Origin: Flavobacteriia bacterium
GTDB lineage: Bacteria > Bacteroidota > Bacteroidia > Flavobacteriales > Flavobacteriaceae
Direction: 5' to 3'
NCBI GenBank assembly: GCA_011330545.1
Contig: DRQI01000503.1
Coordinates: forward strand, 1 to 5,308
DNA: 5,308 nucleotides
This document shows positions 1-5,308 of the stretch, in pieces; within the stretch, counting starts at the first letter, position 1, and each line of letters begins with the position of its first letter. The translations under genes were made by a program, and so were the position numbers. A model generated the notes under the pieces. That model ran no database searches. It was not told where the DNA came from and was given only the letters and a program-made list of their open reading frames with translations.

Positions 1-139
1 AATACGAAATCTATACAACCAAAAAAATCAAATTAGCAAAGAGTATATTGGCAATAATGCCCCGAATGACCCGGTACGGATTATCGATAAATTCGGGTTG
101 GGGTTTACGCCTAATTTTTTAGTGAAAGTCAGTTGGTGA
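1..139 (+). CDS. C-terminal end of a probable outer-membrane beta-barrel protein (TonB-dependent receptor-like), partial
   Basis: The plus frame beginning at base 2 is open from the window edge to a TGA at 137-139, giving 45 C-terminal residues; the rest lies upstream. The tail runs through NDPVRIIDKFGLGFTPNF and ends LVKVSW. The alternating hydrophobic and polar pattern with a terminal aromatic residue is the classic last beta-strand and BAM recognition signal of outer-membrane barrels. In Bacteroidota such endings are common in TonB-dependent receptors and related barrels, which is why I prefer that reading. The plug domain, TonB box and signal peptide are outside the window, so the exact family and substrate cannot be stated. 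The gene converges on the minus-strand TPR-like gene with 12 bp between stop codons and no obvious terminator hairpin between them. That the frame is coding is fairly safe; the family call is an inference from a short tail. Confidence 0.55.
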   Translation, partial: IRNLYNQKNQISKEYIGNNAPNDPVRIIDKFGLGFTPNFLVKVSW

Positions 140-151
140 AATTTTAAGATA

Positions 152-1699
152 CTACCGCCGTAACATTTTAAATTTCTCTTGTACAATTTCATCTACCGGC
201 CGGTTTTCAATTTTACTTTCCAGCCATGATAAAATATCTAAATACAAAAAGGCCCTTCGCTCATAAGGGTCGTCCTCAAAAGTTTTTAATTTGGCATGTA
301 ACTTTATAAATTCTTTTTTTAATTGATGTGGATAAATATCGCCCAAACTCCGTAAAAACTTAATCATTTCTTTTTGTACCTCGTGCAAATCGTTCATCTT
401 GATTAAAAACTTATAGGTACTCTTTAACTGTACATCCAAATGATAATCCAACCCCACTTCATAATGTGCTACCAAACTCAAAATGCGCGAAAAGCACATC
501 AAATCTTCACGCATTTGCAACGAGCGGTTATGGATAATTTTTTCTAAGTATTCTATACATTTTTTACTATCGCCGGCACCAAAATACAAGCTGCCAATCT
601 TGTAATACAGCACCATAATATGATGCTCGTCAATTCGGTTTCGATATTGCTTTATCCCTTTTAAAATCTCATCTACCAACGGAATCCCCTCCTTAAAACT
701 CCCTTCTAAAAAATGTAAATTCAATTTATTATTACACACGTATAAAAAACTGAGTACCGCAATGTTGTCTTCTTTAGGCAACAGTTCGCTTCGGTGAATT
801 ACATCCTCCAATTTTTGCAACGTTTCTTTGAATTTCGAATGGTATTTGATAAAGAAAAGCGATTCTAACAAATAATTATTCCCTTTGAGAAAAAAAACGG
901 GATTTAACGTAATCATATTTTGATGATTGTAAAACATCGTCACCCATTTATCGGCATACTTGTAACACGACAAAAAATCCTGTACCAAAAAGCTATACCA
1001 CAAATACGATTTATACAACCATAACTTTTCGCGAAATCCCAATTCTTCAAACGTAAAACTAGGCATCCGGGCATTAAAATATGCGGTAATCGTTTTGTAT
1101 TCTTCATCATTTTTAACATAGCCCGTTTTCAATAAAATACCGTACAACTGCAAGGATAAATTAGACAACTTACTGGTAATGGTATTTTGAATGCTCAACC
1201 ATTTTGCCTGCTCGGTCAATTCGTCGGCACGGCTGCTGATACTTCTTGTAATATACTGCGATTCAATGACTTTTTCCAATTCAACAATTTCATAAGCCAC
1301 ATTTTTTTCTTCATTGGCAATGGCCATATTTTTGGCTTTGTCTAAAATTTTTAAACTCTGCTTATACAGGCCTTTATGGTATAAGATAGTGGCAAAATCT
1401 AATTGCTCACGCACCTGGACTCGTATGTTTTGATGCAGTGGATTCAGCCGTAAGCTAATCAATACCTGCTTATATAAATGTGCTTTTAAATTTGACAACT
1501 GCGCTTTTTTAACAATTCCGCTTTTTAAAATAGCCGCCTCTTCGTATTTTTTTAATTTATCCAACAAATTAAAAAGTGCTAAAAATTTAGAATCTGTATT
1601 GCCCCCTAATCTACCTACATAGAGTTTAAATTGCCTCTTTTCTGATTTAGAAAGTGACTTTACTAATACAAATAAATTATCTTTTTGTTGGTTTGTCAT
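152..1699 (-). CDS. Conserved hypothetical alpha-helical protein with TPR-like repeats
   Basis: A complete 515-residue protein without signal peptide or clear membrane segment, so probably cytoplasmic. The ATG at 1699-1697 is the first ATG after an in-frame upstream stop (TAA, complement of 1739-1741). The charged N-terminus has a KSLSKSEKRQFKLYV stretch (residues 14-28). Most of the protein is predicted helical. Two segments fit tetratricopeptide repeats well: about 98-131 (containing ATILYHKGLYKQSLKILDKA) and about 360-394 (containing YYKIGSLYFGAGDSKKCIEY), with weaker helical pairs between. I see no catalytic motif. TPR proteins usually act as protein-binding scaffolds, but no partner is visible here. 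It resembles long uncharacterised helical proteins I associate with Bacteroidota, and its function is unknown. It is transcribed away from the leucine operon, sharing a 149-bp intergenic region with it, and converges on the barrel gene on its other side. Neither arrangement implies a functional link. That it is a real gene is well supported by length and composition; the TPR call is moderate. Confidence 0.85.
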   Translation of the reverse strand: MTNQQKDNLFVLVKSLSKSEKRQFKLYVGRLGGNTDSKFLALFNLLDKLKKYEEAAILKSGIVKKAQLSNLKAHLYKQVLISLRLNPLHQNIRVQVREQLDFATILYHKGLYKQSLKILDKAKNMAIANEEKNVAYEIVELEKVIESQYITRSISSRADELTEQAKWLSIQNTITSKLSNLSLQLYGILLKTGYVKNDEEYKTITAYFNARMPSFTFEELGFREKLWLYKSYLWYSFLVQDFLSCYKYADKWVTMFYNHQNMITLNPVFFLKGNNYLLESLFFIKYHSKFKETLQKLEDVIHRSELLPKEDNIAVLSFLYVCNNKLNLHFLEGSFKEGIPLVDEILKGIKQYRNRIDEHHIMVLYYKIGSLYFGAGDSKKCIEYLEKIIHNRSLQMREDLMCFSRILSLVAHYEVGLDYHLDVQLKSTYKFLIKMNDLHEVQKEMIKFLRSLGDIYPHQLKKEFIKLHAKLKTFEDDPYERRAFLYLDILSWLESKIENRPVDEIVQEKFKMLRR

Positions 1700-1715
1700 C
1701 GTAACAAAAATTGAG

Positions 1716-1727
1716 TCAATATATTGA
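1716..1727. repeat. Perfect 12-bp palindrome TCAATATATTGA, candidate operator
   Basis: TCAATATATTGA equals its own reverse complement. It lies 17-28 bp upstream of the minus-strand TPR-like start, in the divergent region. Its right half also takes part in a second, overlapping inverted repeat, TTGA-TTG-TCAA (1724-1734), and the palindrome AAATATTT follows at 1733-1740. Two-fold symmetric sites of this size are typical of dimeric repressor operators. No regulator gene is in the window to pair with it, and AT-rich DNA yields short palindromes by chance, so its function is an inference. Confidence 0.35.
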
Positions 1728-1761
1728 TTGTCAAATATTTAAAAACTCATAGAGATAGTTA

Positions 1762-1772
1762 AACATTGTAAA
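1762..1772 (+). repeat. Copy 1 of the 11-bp motif AACATTGTAAA, upstream of leuA
   Basis: The exact 11-mer AACATTGTAAA ends 76 bp before the leuA ATG and recurs on the same strand at 5072-5082 upstream of leuB. Here it is preceded by AGTTA, and a near copy of that context (AGTTAACATT, 5051-5060) also lies near the second copy. It includes a TTG that could serve as the -33 element of a Bacteroidota promoter, although no good -7 partner is seen at standard spacing. The identity is read directly from the sequence; any regulatory role is inferred. Confidence 0.35.
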
Positions 1773-1783
1773 TTCAGCATATA

Positions 1784-1804
1784 GCTTACACTATAAGAGT
1801 GAGC
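1784..1804 (+). other. Imperfect inverted repeat in the leuA upstream region
   Basis: GCT-(TA)-CACT at 1784-1792 can pair with AGTG-AGC at 1798-1804 around the loop ATAAG, giving seven base pairs with a two-base bulge. It lies 44 bp upstream of the leuA ATG. No T-run follows it, so it is not an intrinsic terminator. It could be a weak operator or a 5' UTR hairpin if transcription starts upstream of it. It is short and bulged, so chance is a serious alternative. Confidence 0.22.
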
Positions 1805-1848
1805 CAAAATATAAATTCGTAGTACAATAAAGAAATATATTTTAAATA

Positions 1849-3021
1849 ATGAGCAAAAATAATGTCTATATCTTCGATACTACCTTGCGAGATGGAGAGC
1901 AAGTACCCGGCTGTAAATTAAATACCGAACAAAAAGTAATCATCGCCAACAGGCTTGATGAACTGGGGGTTGACGTTATTGAAGCCGGATTCCCTATTTC
2001 TAGCCCCGGTGATTTTTCATCGGTCAATGAAATTGCAAAAATTGTTAAAAACGCAACCGTTTGCGGATTGACAAGGTCGGTAAAAAAAGATATCGAAGTA
2101 GCCGCCGAAGCCTTAAAATACGCCAAAAAGCCTAGAATCCATACCGGTATTGGCACTTCCGACTCGCATATCATTCATAAATTCAATACCACGCGGCAAC
2201 AAATATTAGAACGTGCCATCGCTGCCGTAAAATATGCCAAATCTTTTGTTGAAGATGTAGAATTTTATGCTGAAGATGCGGGTAGGACCGATAATGAATT
2301 TTTAGCACGTGTCTGTGAAGAAGTTATCAAAGCCGGAGCTACCGTATTGAATATTCCGGATACCACCGGTTATTGCTTGCCCGAAGAATACGGCGCCAAA
2401 ATAAAATACCTCAAAGAAAATGTTAAAGGTATTGAAAAAGCTGTCTTATCTTGCCATTGCCATAACGATTTAGGCATGGCTACGGCAAACTCAATTGCCG
2501 GCGTTATCAATGGGGCTAGGCAAATAGAATGTACCATTAATGGTATTGGCGAACGTGCCGGAAACACCTCTTTAGAAGAAGTTGTCATGGTTTTAAAACA
2601 GCATCCGTACCTCAACTTAGAAACACATATCAACACACAACTTTTATACAGTACAAGCCAATTGGTATCAGAAAGTATGGGTATGCCCGTACAACCCAAC
2701 AAAGCCATTGTAGGTGCCAATGCCTTTGCACACAGTTCAGGCATTCACCAAGACGGTGTCATTAAAAATAGGGAAACCTATGAAATTATGAACCCTAAAG
2801 ATGTGGGTGTTGACCACTCTTCAATAGTATTAACAGCCCGAAGTGGCAGGGCAGCCTTGGCATACCGTGCCAAAAAAGTAGGTTATGAACTTACTAAAAT
2901 TCAATTAGACAAAGTGTACAATGCATTTTTGAATTTTGCCGATAGAAAAAAAGAAATTTTAGATGACGATATCCACAATATTGTCAAAATGAGCAATATA
3001 GGAACTTCAATATTTGCATAA
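1849..3021 (+). CDS. leuA: 2-isopropylmalate synthase, short form lacking the leucine regulatory domain
   Basis: Condenses 2-oxoisovalerate with acetyl-CoA to 2-isopropylmalate, the committed step of leucine synthesis, in the cytoplasm. The 390 residues hold the HMGL-like TIM barrel (about 6-275) followed by short linker subdomains. The first family signature is L13-R-D-G-E-Q18 with K29; the second is around residues 200-213 ([10 protein letters not shown]). Metal ligands expected from the family are D15, H203, H205 and N239, the last in GERAGN. The protein stops near residue 390, whereas many bacterial LeuA proteins exceed 500 residues because of a C-terminal LeuA dimer domain that binds leucine. 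That domain is absent and the ending (IGTSIFA) appears natural. An in-frame TAA at 1843-1845 fixes the start. The stop lies 1 bp before leuC. Homocitrate or citramalate synthases are relatives, but direct linkage to leuCD strongly favours LeuA. Confidence 0.93.
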   Translation: MSKNNVYIFDTTLRDGEQVPGCKLNTEQKVIIANRLDELGVDVIEAGFPISSPGDFSSVNEIAKIVKNATVCGLTRSVKKDIEVAAEALKYAKKPRIHTGIGTSDSHIIHKFNTTRQQILERAIAAVKYAKSFVEDVEFYAEDAGRTDNEFLARVCEEVIKAGATVLNIPDTTGYCLPEEYGAKIKYLKENVKGIEKAVLSCHCHNDLGMATANSIAGVINGARQIECTINGIGERAGNTSLEEVVMVLKQHPYLNLETHINTQLLYSTSQLVSESMGMPVQPNKAIVGANAFAHSSGIHQDGVIKNRETYEIMNPKDVGVDHSSIVLTARSGRAALAYRAKKVGYELTKIQLDKVYNAFLNFADRKKEILDDDIHNIVKMSNIGTSIFA

Positions 3022-3022
3022 C

Positions 3023-4420
3023 ATGGGAAAAACATTGTTCGATAAGGTTTGGGATGCCCATGTAGTAGACAGCGTTAAAAACGGGCCGCAAGTGCTCTAT
3101 ATAGACAAACATCTCATCCATGAAGTTACCAGTCCGCAAGCATTTCAAGAATTAGAAGAACGCAATATTCCGGTTGCCAGGCCAGACCAGATTATTGCCA
3201 CTGCCGACCATAACACGCCAACAATCAACCAACACCTACCGATACAAGATACATTATCGAGAAAACAATTACAACAACTCACCCAAAATTGCCAAAAAAA
3301 TAAGATTACCCTTTATGGATTAGGGCATAAGTACAACGGTATTGTACACGTAATTGCTCCCGAGTTAGGCATTACACAACCCGGCATGACCATGGTCTGC
3401 GGCGATAGCCATACCTCAACACACGGGGCTTTCGGCACCATTGCCTTTGGTATCGGCACCAGCCAAGTAGCACAAGTATTTGCCAGTCAGTGTCTGCTGA
3501 TACAAAAACCCAAAAAAATGCGGGTAACGGTAAATGGCAAACTCCGTAAAAATGTATTGCCCAAAGATGTGATACTCTATATTATTTCAAAATTGGGTAC
3601 CAATGCCGGTACCGGTTATTTTTGTGAGTATGCCGGAAATGTATTCGAAGAAATGTCTATGGAAGGGCGAATGACCGTTTGCAATATGAGTATTGAAATG
3701 GGTGCCCGGGGTGGAATAATTGCGCCTGACAAAACCACTTTCAACTACCTAAGAGGAAGAAAATTCGCCCCAAAAGGCGACGATTTCGATAAAAAAGTAA
3801 CCTATTGGAAAACACTAAGAACAGATGCCGATGCTGTTTTTGATATAGAATATACTTTCGATGCTTCGGATATCGAACCGATGATTACCTATGGTACCAA
3901 TCCGGGAATGGGAATTAAAATTTCTGAATCTATACCAGAAATTAACGATGCAACATTTGAAAAATCATTAGCCTATATGGGCTTTCACAAAGGAGAATTG
4001 TTATTAGAAAAAGAAATTAACTACGTTTTCATAGGCAGTTGTACCAATGCCCGAATTGAAGATTTTAGAGTGGCCGCCACTTACGTAAGAGGAAAACAAA
4101 AAGCTGCCAATGTAACGGCATGGCTAGTGCCCGGTTCACAACAAGTGGCTCAACAAATTGCCAAAGAAGGCCTACAGGAAATTTTTGAAACCGCCGGATT
4201 CCAATTACGGCAACCCGGATGTTCTGCCTGTTTGGCGATGAATGATGATAAGATTCCCCAAGGCGAATACTGCGTATCAACATCAAATAGAAATTTTGAG
4301 GGGCGCCAAGGCCAAGGGGCTAAAACCATTTTAGCAAGTCCGTTAGTAGCTGCCGCTACTGCTATTGCAGGAAAAATTGTAACTATTTCCGAAGAAATTG
4401 AAGAACCGCAATTTGCCTAA
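3023..4420 (+). CDS. leuC: 3-isopropylmalate dehydratase large subunit
   Basis: Large, iron-sulphur subunit of isopropylmalate isomerase; with LeuD it converts 2-isopropylmalate to 3-isopropylmalate through dehydration and rehydration. I place the start at the ATG at 3023, giving 465 residues beginning MGKTLFDK, which matches the MAKTLYEK start and 466-residue length of E. coli LeuC. A TTG nine bases earlier would extend the frame but overlaps the end of leuA. Aconitase-family motifs are intact: [13 protein letters not shown] at 126-138, GSCTN at 338-342, and [10 protein letters not shown] at 398-407. C340, C400 and C403 are the expected 4Fe-4S ligands. [12 protein letters not shown] (419-430) is the usual late substrate-site segment. 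The gene begins 1 bp after leuA and ends 2 bp before leuD, implying one transcript and probably coupled translation. There is no Shine-Dalgarno sequence. Nothing is truncated or missing. Confidence 0.96.
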   Translation: MGKTLFDKVWDAHVVDSVKNGPQVLYIDKHLIHEVTSPQAFQELEERNIPVARPDQIIATADHNTPTINQHLPIQDTLSRKQLQQLTQNCQKNKITLYGLGHKYNGIVHVIAPELGITQPGMTMVCGDSHTSTHGAFGTIAFGIGTSQVAQVFASQCLLIQKPKKMRVTVNGKLRKNVLPKDVILYIISKLGTNAGTGYFCEYAGNVFEEMSMEGRMTVCNMSIEMGARGGIIAPDKTTFNYLRGRKFAPKGDDFDKKVTYWKTLRTDADAVFDIEYTFDASDIEPMITYGTNPGMGIKISESIPEINDATFEKSLAYMGFHKGELLLEKEINYVFIGSCTNARIEDFRVAATYVRGKQKAANVTAWLVPGSQQVAQQIAKEGLQEIFETAGFQLRQPGCSACLAMNDDKIPQGEYCVSTSNRNFEGRQGQGAKTILASPLVAAATAIAGKIVTISEEIEEPQFA

Positions 4421-4422
4421 CT

Positions 4423-5010
4423 ATGGAAAAACTCACCACCATACTATCAACCGCGATACCATTGCCCACAGAAAATGTAGATACTGACCAAATTATCCCT
4501 GCCCGCTTTTTAAAAGCAACTGATAAACAAGGCTTTGGCGATAACTTATTTAGAGATTGGCGTTTTGATAAAGAGGGCAATATCAATAAAAATTTTGTAT
4601 TGAACGATTCGCGCTTTAGCGGAAACATTCTCATAGCCGGTAACAATTTTGGTTGTGGTTCTAGCCGCGAACATGCCGCTTGGGCGTTGGCTGATTATGG
4701 ATTTAAAGTTATCATCAGTAGTTTTTTTGCCGATATTTTTAAAGGAAATGCGTTGAATAACGGATTGCTACCCATTCAAGTACCTGAAAAATATCTAAAC
4801 CAATTATTGGCAAAAGTTACCGAAAAACCATCAACAGAATTGGCTGTCAACTTAGAACAACAAACCTTAAAAACCCCTGTGGGAGAAATACCTTTTGAGA
4901 TAGACCCCTATAAAAAAACGTGCTTGCTAAACGGTTATGACGATATTGATTTTCTCATCAGTAAAAAAGAAAAAATTGAAGCATTTGAAACTGTGAGGTT
5001 ATCACAGTAA
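4423..5010 (+). CDS. leuD: 3-isopropylmalate dehydratase small subunit
   Basis: Small swivelling-domain subunit that pairs with LeuC to form isopropylmalate isomerase. At 195 residues it has the usual length of the LeuD1-type family (E. coli LeuD is 201). Key motifs are [13 protein letters not shown] at residues 18-30, which contributes to substrate handling, and [13 protein letters not shown] at 73-85, the conserved aconitase swivel-domain loop. The C-terminal segment around 169-176 (LNGYDDID) is also typical. The ATG at 4423 lies 2 bp after the leuC stop, so translation is probably coupled to leuC, which suits stoichiometric expression of two subunits. The last codons form a 7-bp inverted repeat running into the stop codon (4990-5008). 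The gene is intact. Confidence 0.95.
   Translation: MEKLTTILSTAIPLPTENVDTDQIIPARFLKATDKQGFGDNLFRDWRFDKEGNINKNFVLNDSRFSGNILIAGNNFGCGSSREHAAWALADYGFKVIISSFFADIFKGNALNNGLLPIQVPEKYLNQLLAKVTEKPSTELAVNLEQQTLKTPVGEIPFEIDPYKKTCLLNGYDDIDFLISKKEKIEAFETVRLSQ
4990..5008 (+). other. Stem-loop overlapping the leuD stop codon
   Basis: ACTGTGA (4990-4996) and TCACAGT (5002-5008) are perfect reverse complements around the 5-base loop GGTTA, and the last base of the stem is the first base of the leuD TAA. No T-tract follows (the next bases are AAGCAGTAATAA), so it is not a standard intrinsic terminator. Its place at the end of the tightly packed leuACD block would suit an mRNA 3'-end stabiliser, a processing site or a partial brake before leuB. 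The pairing is a sequence fact; the function is inferred. Confidence 0.35.
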
Positions 5011-5071
5011 GCAGTAATAAAAATGAATAAATCAAAATAGTAAAAAAGAAAGTTAACATTAAAAAAAATTG

Positions 5072-5082
5072 AACATTGTAAA
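5072..5082 (+). repeat. Copy 2 of the 11-bp motif AACATTGTAAA, upstream of leuB
   Basis: Exact match, same orientation, to 1762-1772 upstream of leuA. It ends 123 bp before the leuB ATG. A partial copy of the same element (AGTTAACATT) lies just upstream at 5051-5060, so this side carries about one and a half copies. The placement before both leuA and leuB suggests a shared control site, but that is inference from two occurrences in AT-rich DNA. Confidence 0.35.
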
Positions 5083-5113
5083 CCTATCTGTTTATGCGTA
5101 AGGCCTAGTAGGC

Positions 5114-5139
5114 GAAACCGGTATCTTTTCTTCGGTTTC
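5114..5139 (+). other. Inverted repeat GAAACCG / CGGTTTC in the leuB upstream region
   Basis: Seven perfect base pairs (5114-5120 with 5133-5139) flank a 12-base pyrimidine-rich centre; one further G-T pair is possible inside. It starts directly after the smaller repeat GCCTA-G-TAGGC (5103-5113). The following bases are CGTCATCAACG, without a T-run, so intrinsic termination is unlikely. It could be a 5' UTR hairpin or a protein-binding site affecting leuB. Confidence 0.3.
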
Positions 5140-5205
5140 CGTCATCAACGCCAATTTAAACACAACAGGTTTCAATGTACATGAGAAAATAAAAAGTAGC
5201 ACGCC

Positions 5206-5308
5206 ATGAAATTGACCATAGCAATATTACCGGGTGACGGTATCGGCCCCGAAGTAACCAAACAAGCAAAAAAAGTGTTAGAAGCCATTTCGCATCAGTT
5301 TGACCATA
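5206..5308 (+). CDS. leuB: 3-isopropylmalate dehydrogenase, N-terminal part (cut by window edge)
   Basis: NAD-dependent oxidation of 3-isopropylmalate, followed by decarboxylation to 2-oxoisocaproate, the last leucine-specific step before transamination. Only the first 34 residues are present. They begin [18 protein letters not shown], with the first beta-strand and the GDGIGPE motif (residues 10-16) of the isocitrate/isopropylmalate dehydrogenase family near the nucleotide-binding site. An in-frame TAG at 5197-5199, three codons upstream, fixes the ATG as the start; there is no Shine-Dalgarno sequence. The active-site residues are outside the window. Isocitrate and tartrate dehydrogenases share this motif, but the position after leuACD makes LeuB by far the best call. 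Unlike the genes before it, it lies 195 bp downstream of its neighbour. Confidence 0.92.
   Translation, partial: MKLTIAILPGDGIGPEVTKQAKKVLEAISHQFDH

Larger units (their letters stand above)
1700..1848. promoter_or_regulatory. Divergent intergenic region: presumed promoters of the TPR-like gene (-) and leuACD (+)
   Basis: This very AT-rich 149-bp stretch separates two genes that start away from each other, so both upstream signals should lie here. No exact Bacteroidota consensus (TTG, about 19 bp, TAnnTTTG) is present on either strand. The best minus-strand element is AATATTTG (complement of 1732-1739), one mismatch from the -7 consensus but without a well-placed TTG. On the plus strand a TTG at 1766-1768 precedes TATAAG at 1792-1797 with loose spacing. 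There is no ATG on the plus strand before leuA, so there is no ATG-initiated leader peptide of the classical leucine-attenuator type. Neither flanking start has a Shine-Dalgarno sequence. The segment also holds the palindrome at 1716-1727 and the imperfect dyad at 1784-1804. That it is regulatory is inferred from gene layout; the exact promoter positions are not determined. Confidence 0.5.
5011..5205 (+). promoter_or_regulatory. leuD-leuB intergenic gap with repeats; no convincing gene
   Basis: This 195-bp spacer contrasts with the 1- and 2-bp spacings earlier in the operon. The first 75 bases are A-rich. Bases about 5095-5150 are visibly richer in G and C and hold the repeats GCCTA-G-TAGGC (5103-5113) and GAAACCG/CGGTTTC (5114-5139). 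The 11-mer AACATTGTAAA occurs at 5072-5082, and the palindrome ATGTACAT at 5175-5182. Plus-strand ATG frames stop after a few codons. A 36-codon minus-strand frame (5092-5202, GTG start) has no recognisable similarity. TATCTTTT at 5122-5129 is one base from the Bacteroidota -7 consensus but lacks a TTG at the proper distance. The gap may hold a second promoter or a 5' UTR element for leuB, or be the residue of a lost gene. Confidence 0.4.

Noticed and set aside
1700..1848. Exact Bacteroidota promoter (TTG, 17-23 bp, TAnnTTTG) for leuA or the TPR-like gene
   Set aside because: Only partial matches with poor spacing were found on either strand, so no precise promoter is called.
1866..2174. Antisense open frame of about 100 codons inside leuA
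   Set aside because: Opposite-strand shadow of a well-conserved coding sequence; no upstream signal and a biased, unprotein-like composition.
2370..2744. Second antisense open frame of 124 codons inside leuA
   Set aside because: Shadow of the leuA catalytic region; rich in Cys, Pro and Leu as expected of a mirrored frame.
3014..3025. Upstream TTG start for LeuC giving a 468-residue protein beginning MHNMGK
   Set aside because: It would overlap the last leuA codons; the ATG at 3023 gives MGKTLFDK, matching the family N-terminus and usual length.
4065..4286. Antisense open frame of 73 codons inside the 3' part of leuC
   Set aside because: Lies entirely under conserved iron-sulphur motifs of leuC, with no independent evidence.
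4383..4646. Antisense open frame across the leuC-leuD junction
   Set aside because: Covers two real genes on the other strand and has no recognisable family features.
5103..5113. GCCTA-G-TAGGC as an RNA hairpin
   Set aside because: A one-base centre cannot form a normal RNA loop; it is meaningful only as a DNA inverted repeat, and it is short.
5114..5139. Rho-independent terminator after leuD
   Set aside because: The stem is followed by CGTCATCAACG, not a T-run, and leuB continues in the same direction.
1..5308. Mobile element, CRISPR array, tRNA or defence system
   Set aside because: No terminal inverted repeats, transposase or integrase motifs, spaced direct repeats, tRNA cloverleaf or defence domains were seen; apart from short gaps the window is filled by the genes listed.

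Overview
The window looks like chromosomal DNA of a member of the Bacteroidota. It is AT-rich, no gene has a recognisable Shine-Dalgarno sequence, and the short LeuA, LeuC and LeuD read like Bacteroidota versions. The flanking genes fit too: a beta-barrel-like C-terminus and a TPR-type protein of a kind I associate with this phylum. I cannot place it below phylum level. I see no mobile element, CRISPR array, RNA gene or phage gene.

Layout: bases 1-139 hold the last 45 codons of a plus-strand gene, probably an outer-membrane beta-barrel or TonB-dependent receptor. It converges, with only 12 bp between stop codons, on a complete 515-residue minus-strand gene (152-1699) for an alpha-helical TPR-like protein of unknown function. 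A 149-bp divergent intergenic region (1700-1848) follows. It contains a perfect 12-bp palindrome and must carry the upstream signals of both the TPR gene and the leucine operon. The rest is a leucine biosynthesis cluster in the order leuA-leuC-leuD-leuB, with leuB cut by the window edge.

The operon covers the committed leucine pathway. LeuA condenses 2-oxoisovalerate with acetyl-CoA to 2-isopropylmalate. The LeuC-LeuD heterodimer isomerises this to 3-isopropylmalate. LeuB oxidises that product, which decarboxylates to 2-oxoisocaproate. leuA, leuC and leuD are separated by only 1 and 2 bp and are almost certainly co-transcribed. leuB follows after a 195-bp gap with inverted repeats, an 11-bp motif shared with the leuA upstream region, and no convincing gene.

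The window is mostly ordinary metabolism, and I did not find a new defence or mobile system. The points worth a second look are a LeuA without the C-terminal leucine-sensing domain, the structured leuD-leuB gap with a hairpin on the leuD stop codon, the shared 11-mer, the palindrome in the divergent promoter region, and the uncharacterised TPR-like protein.
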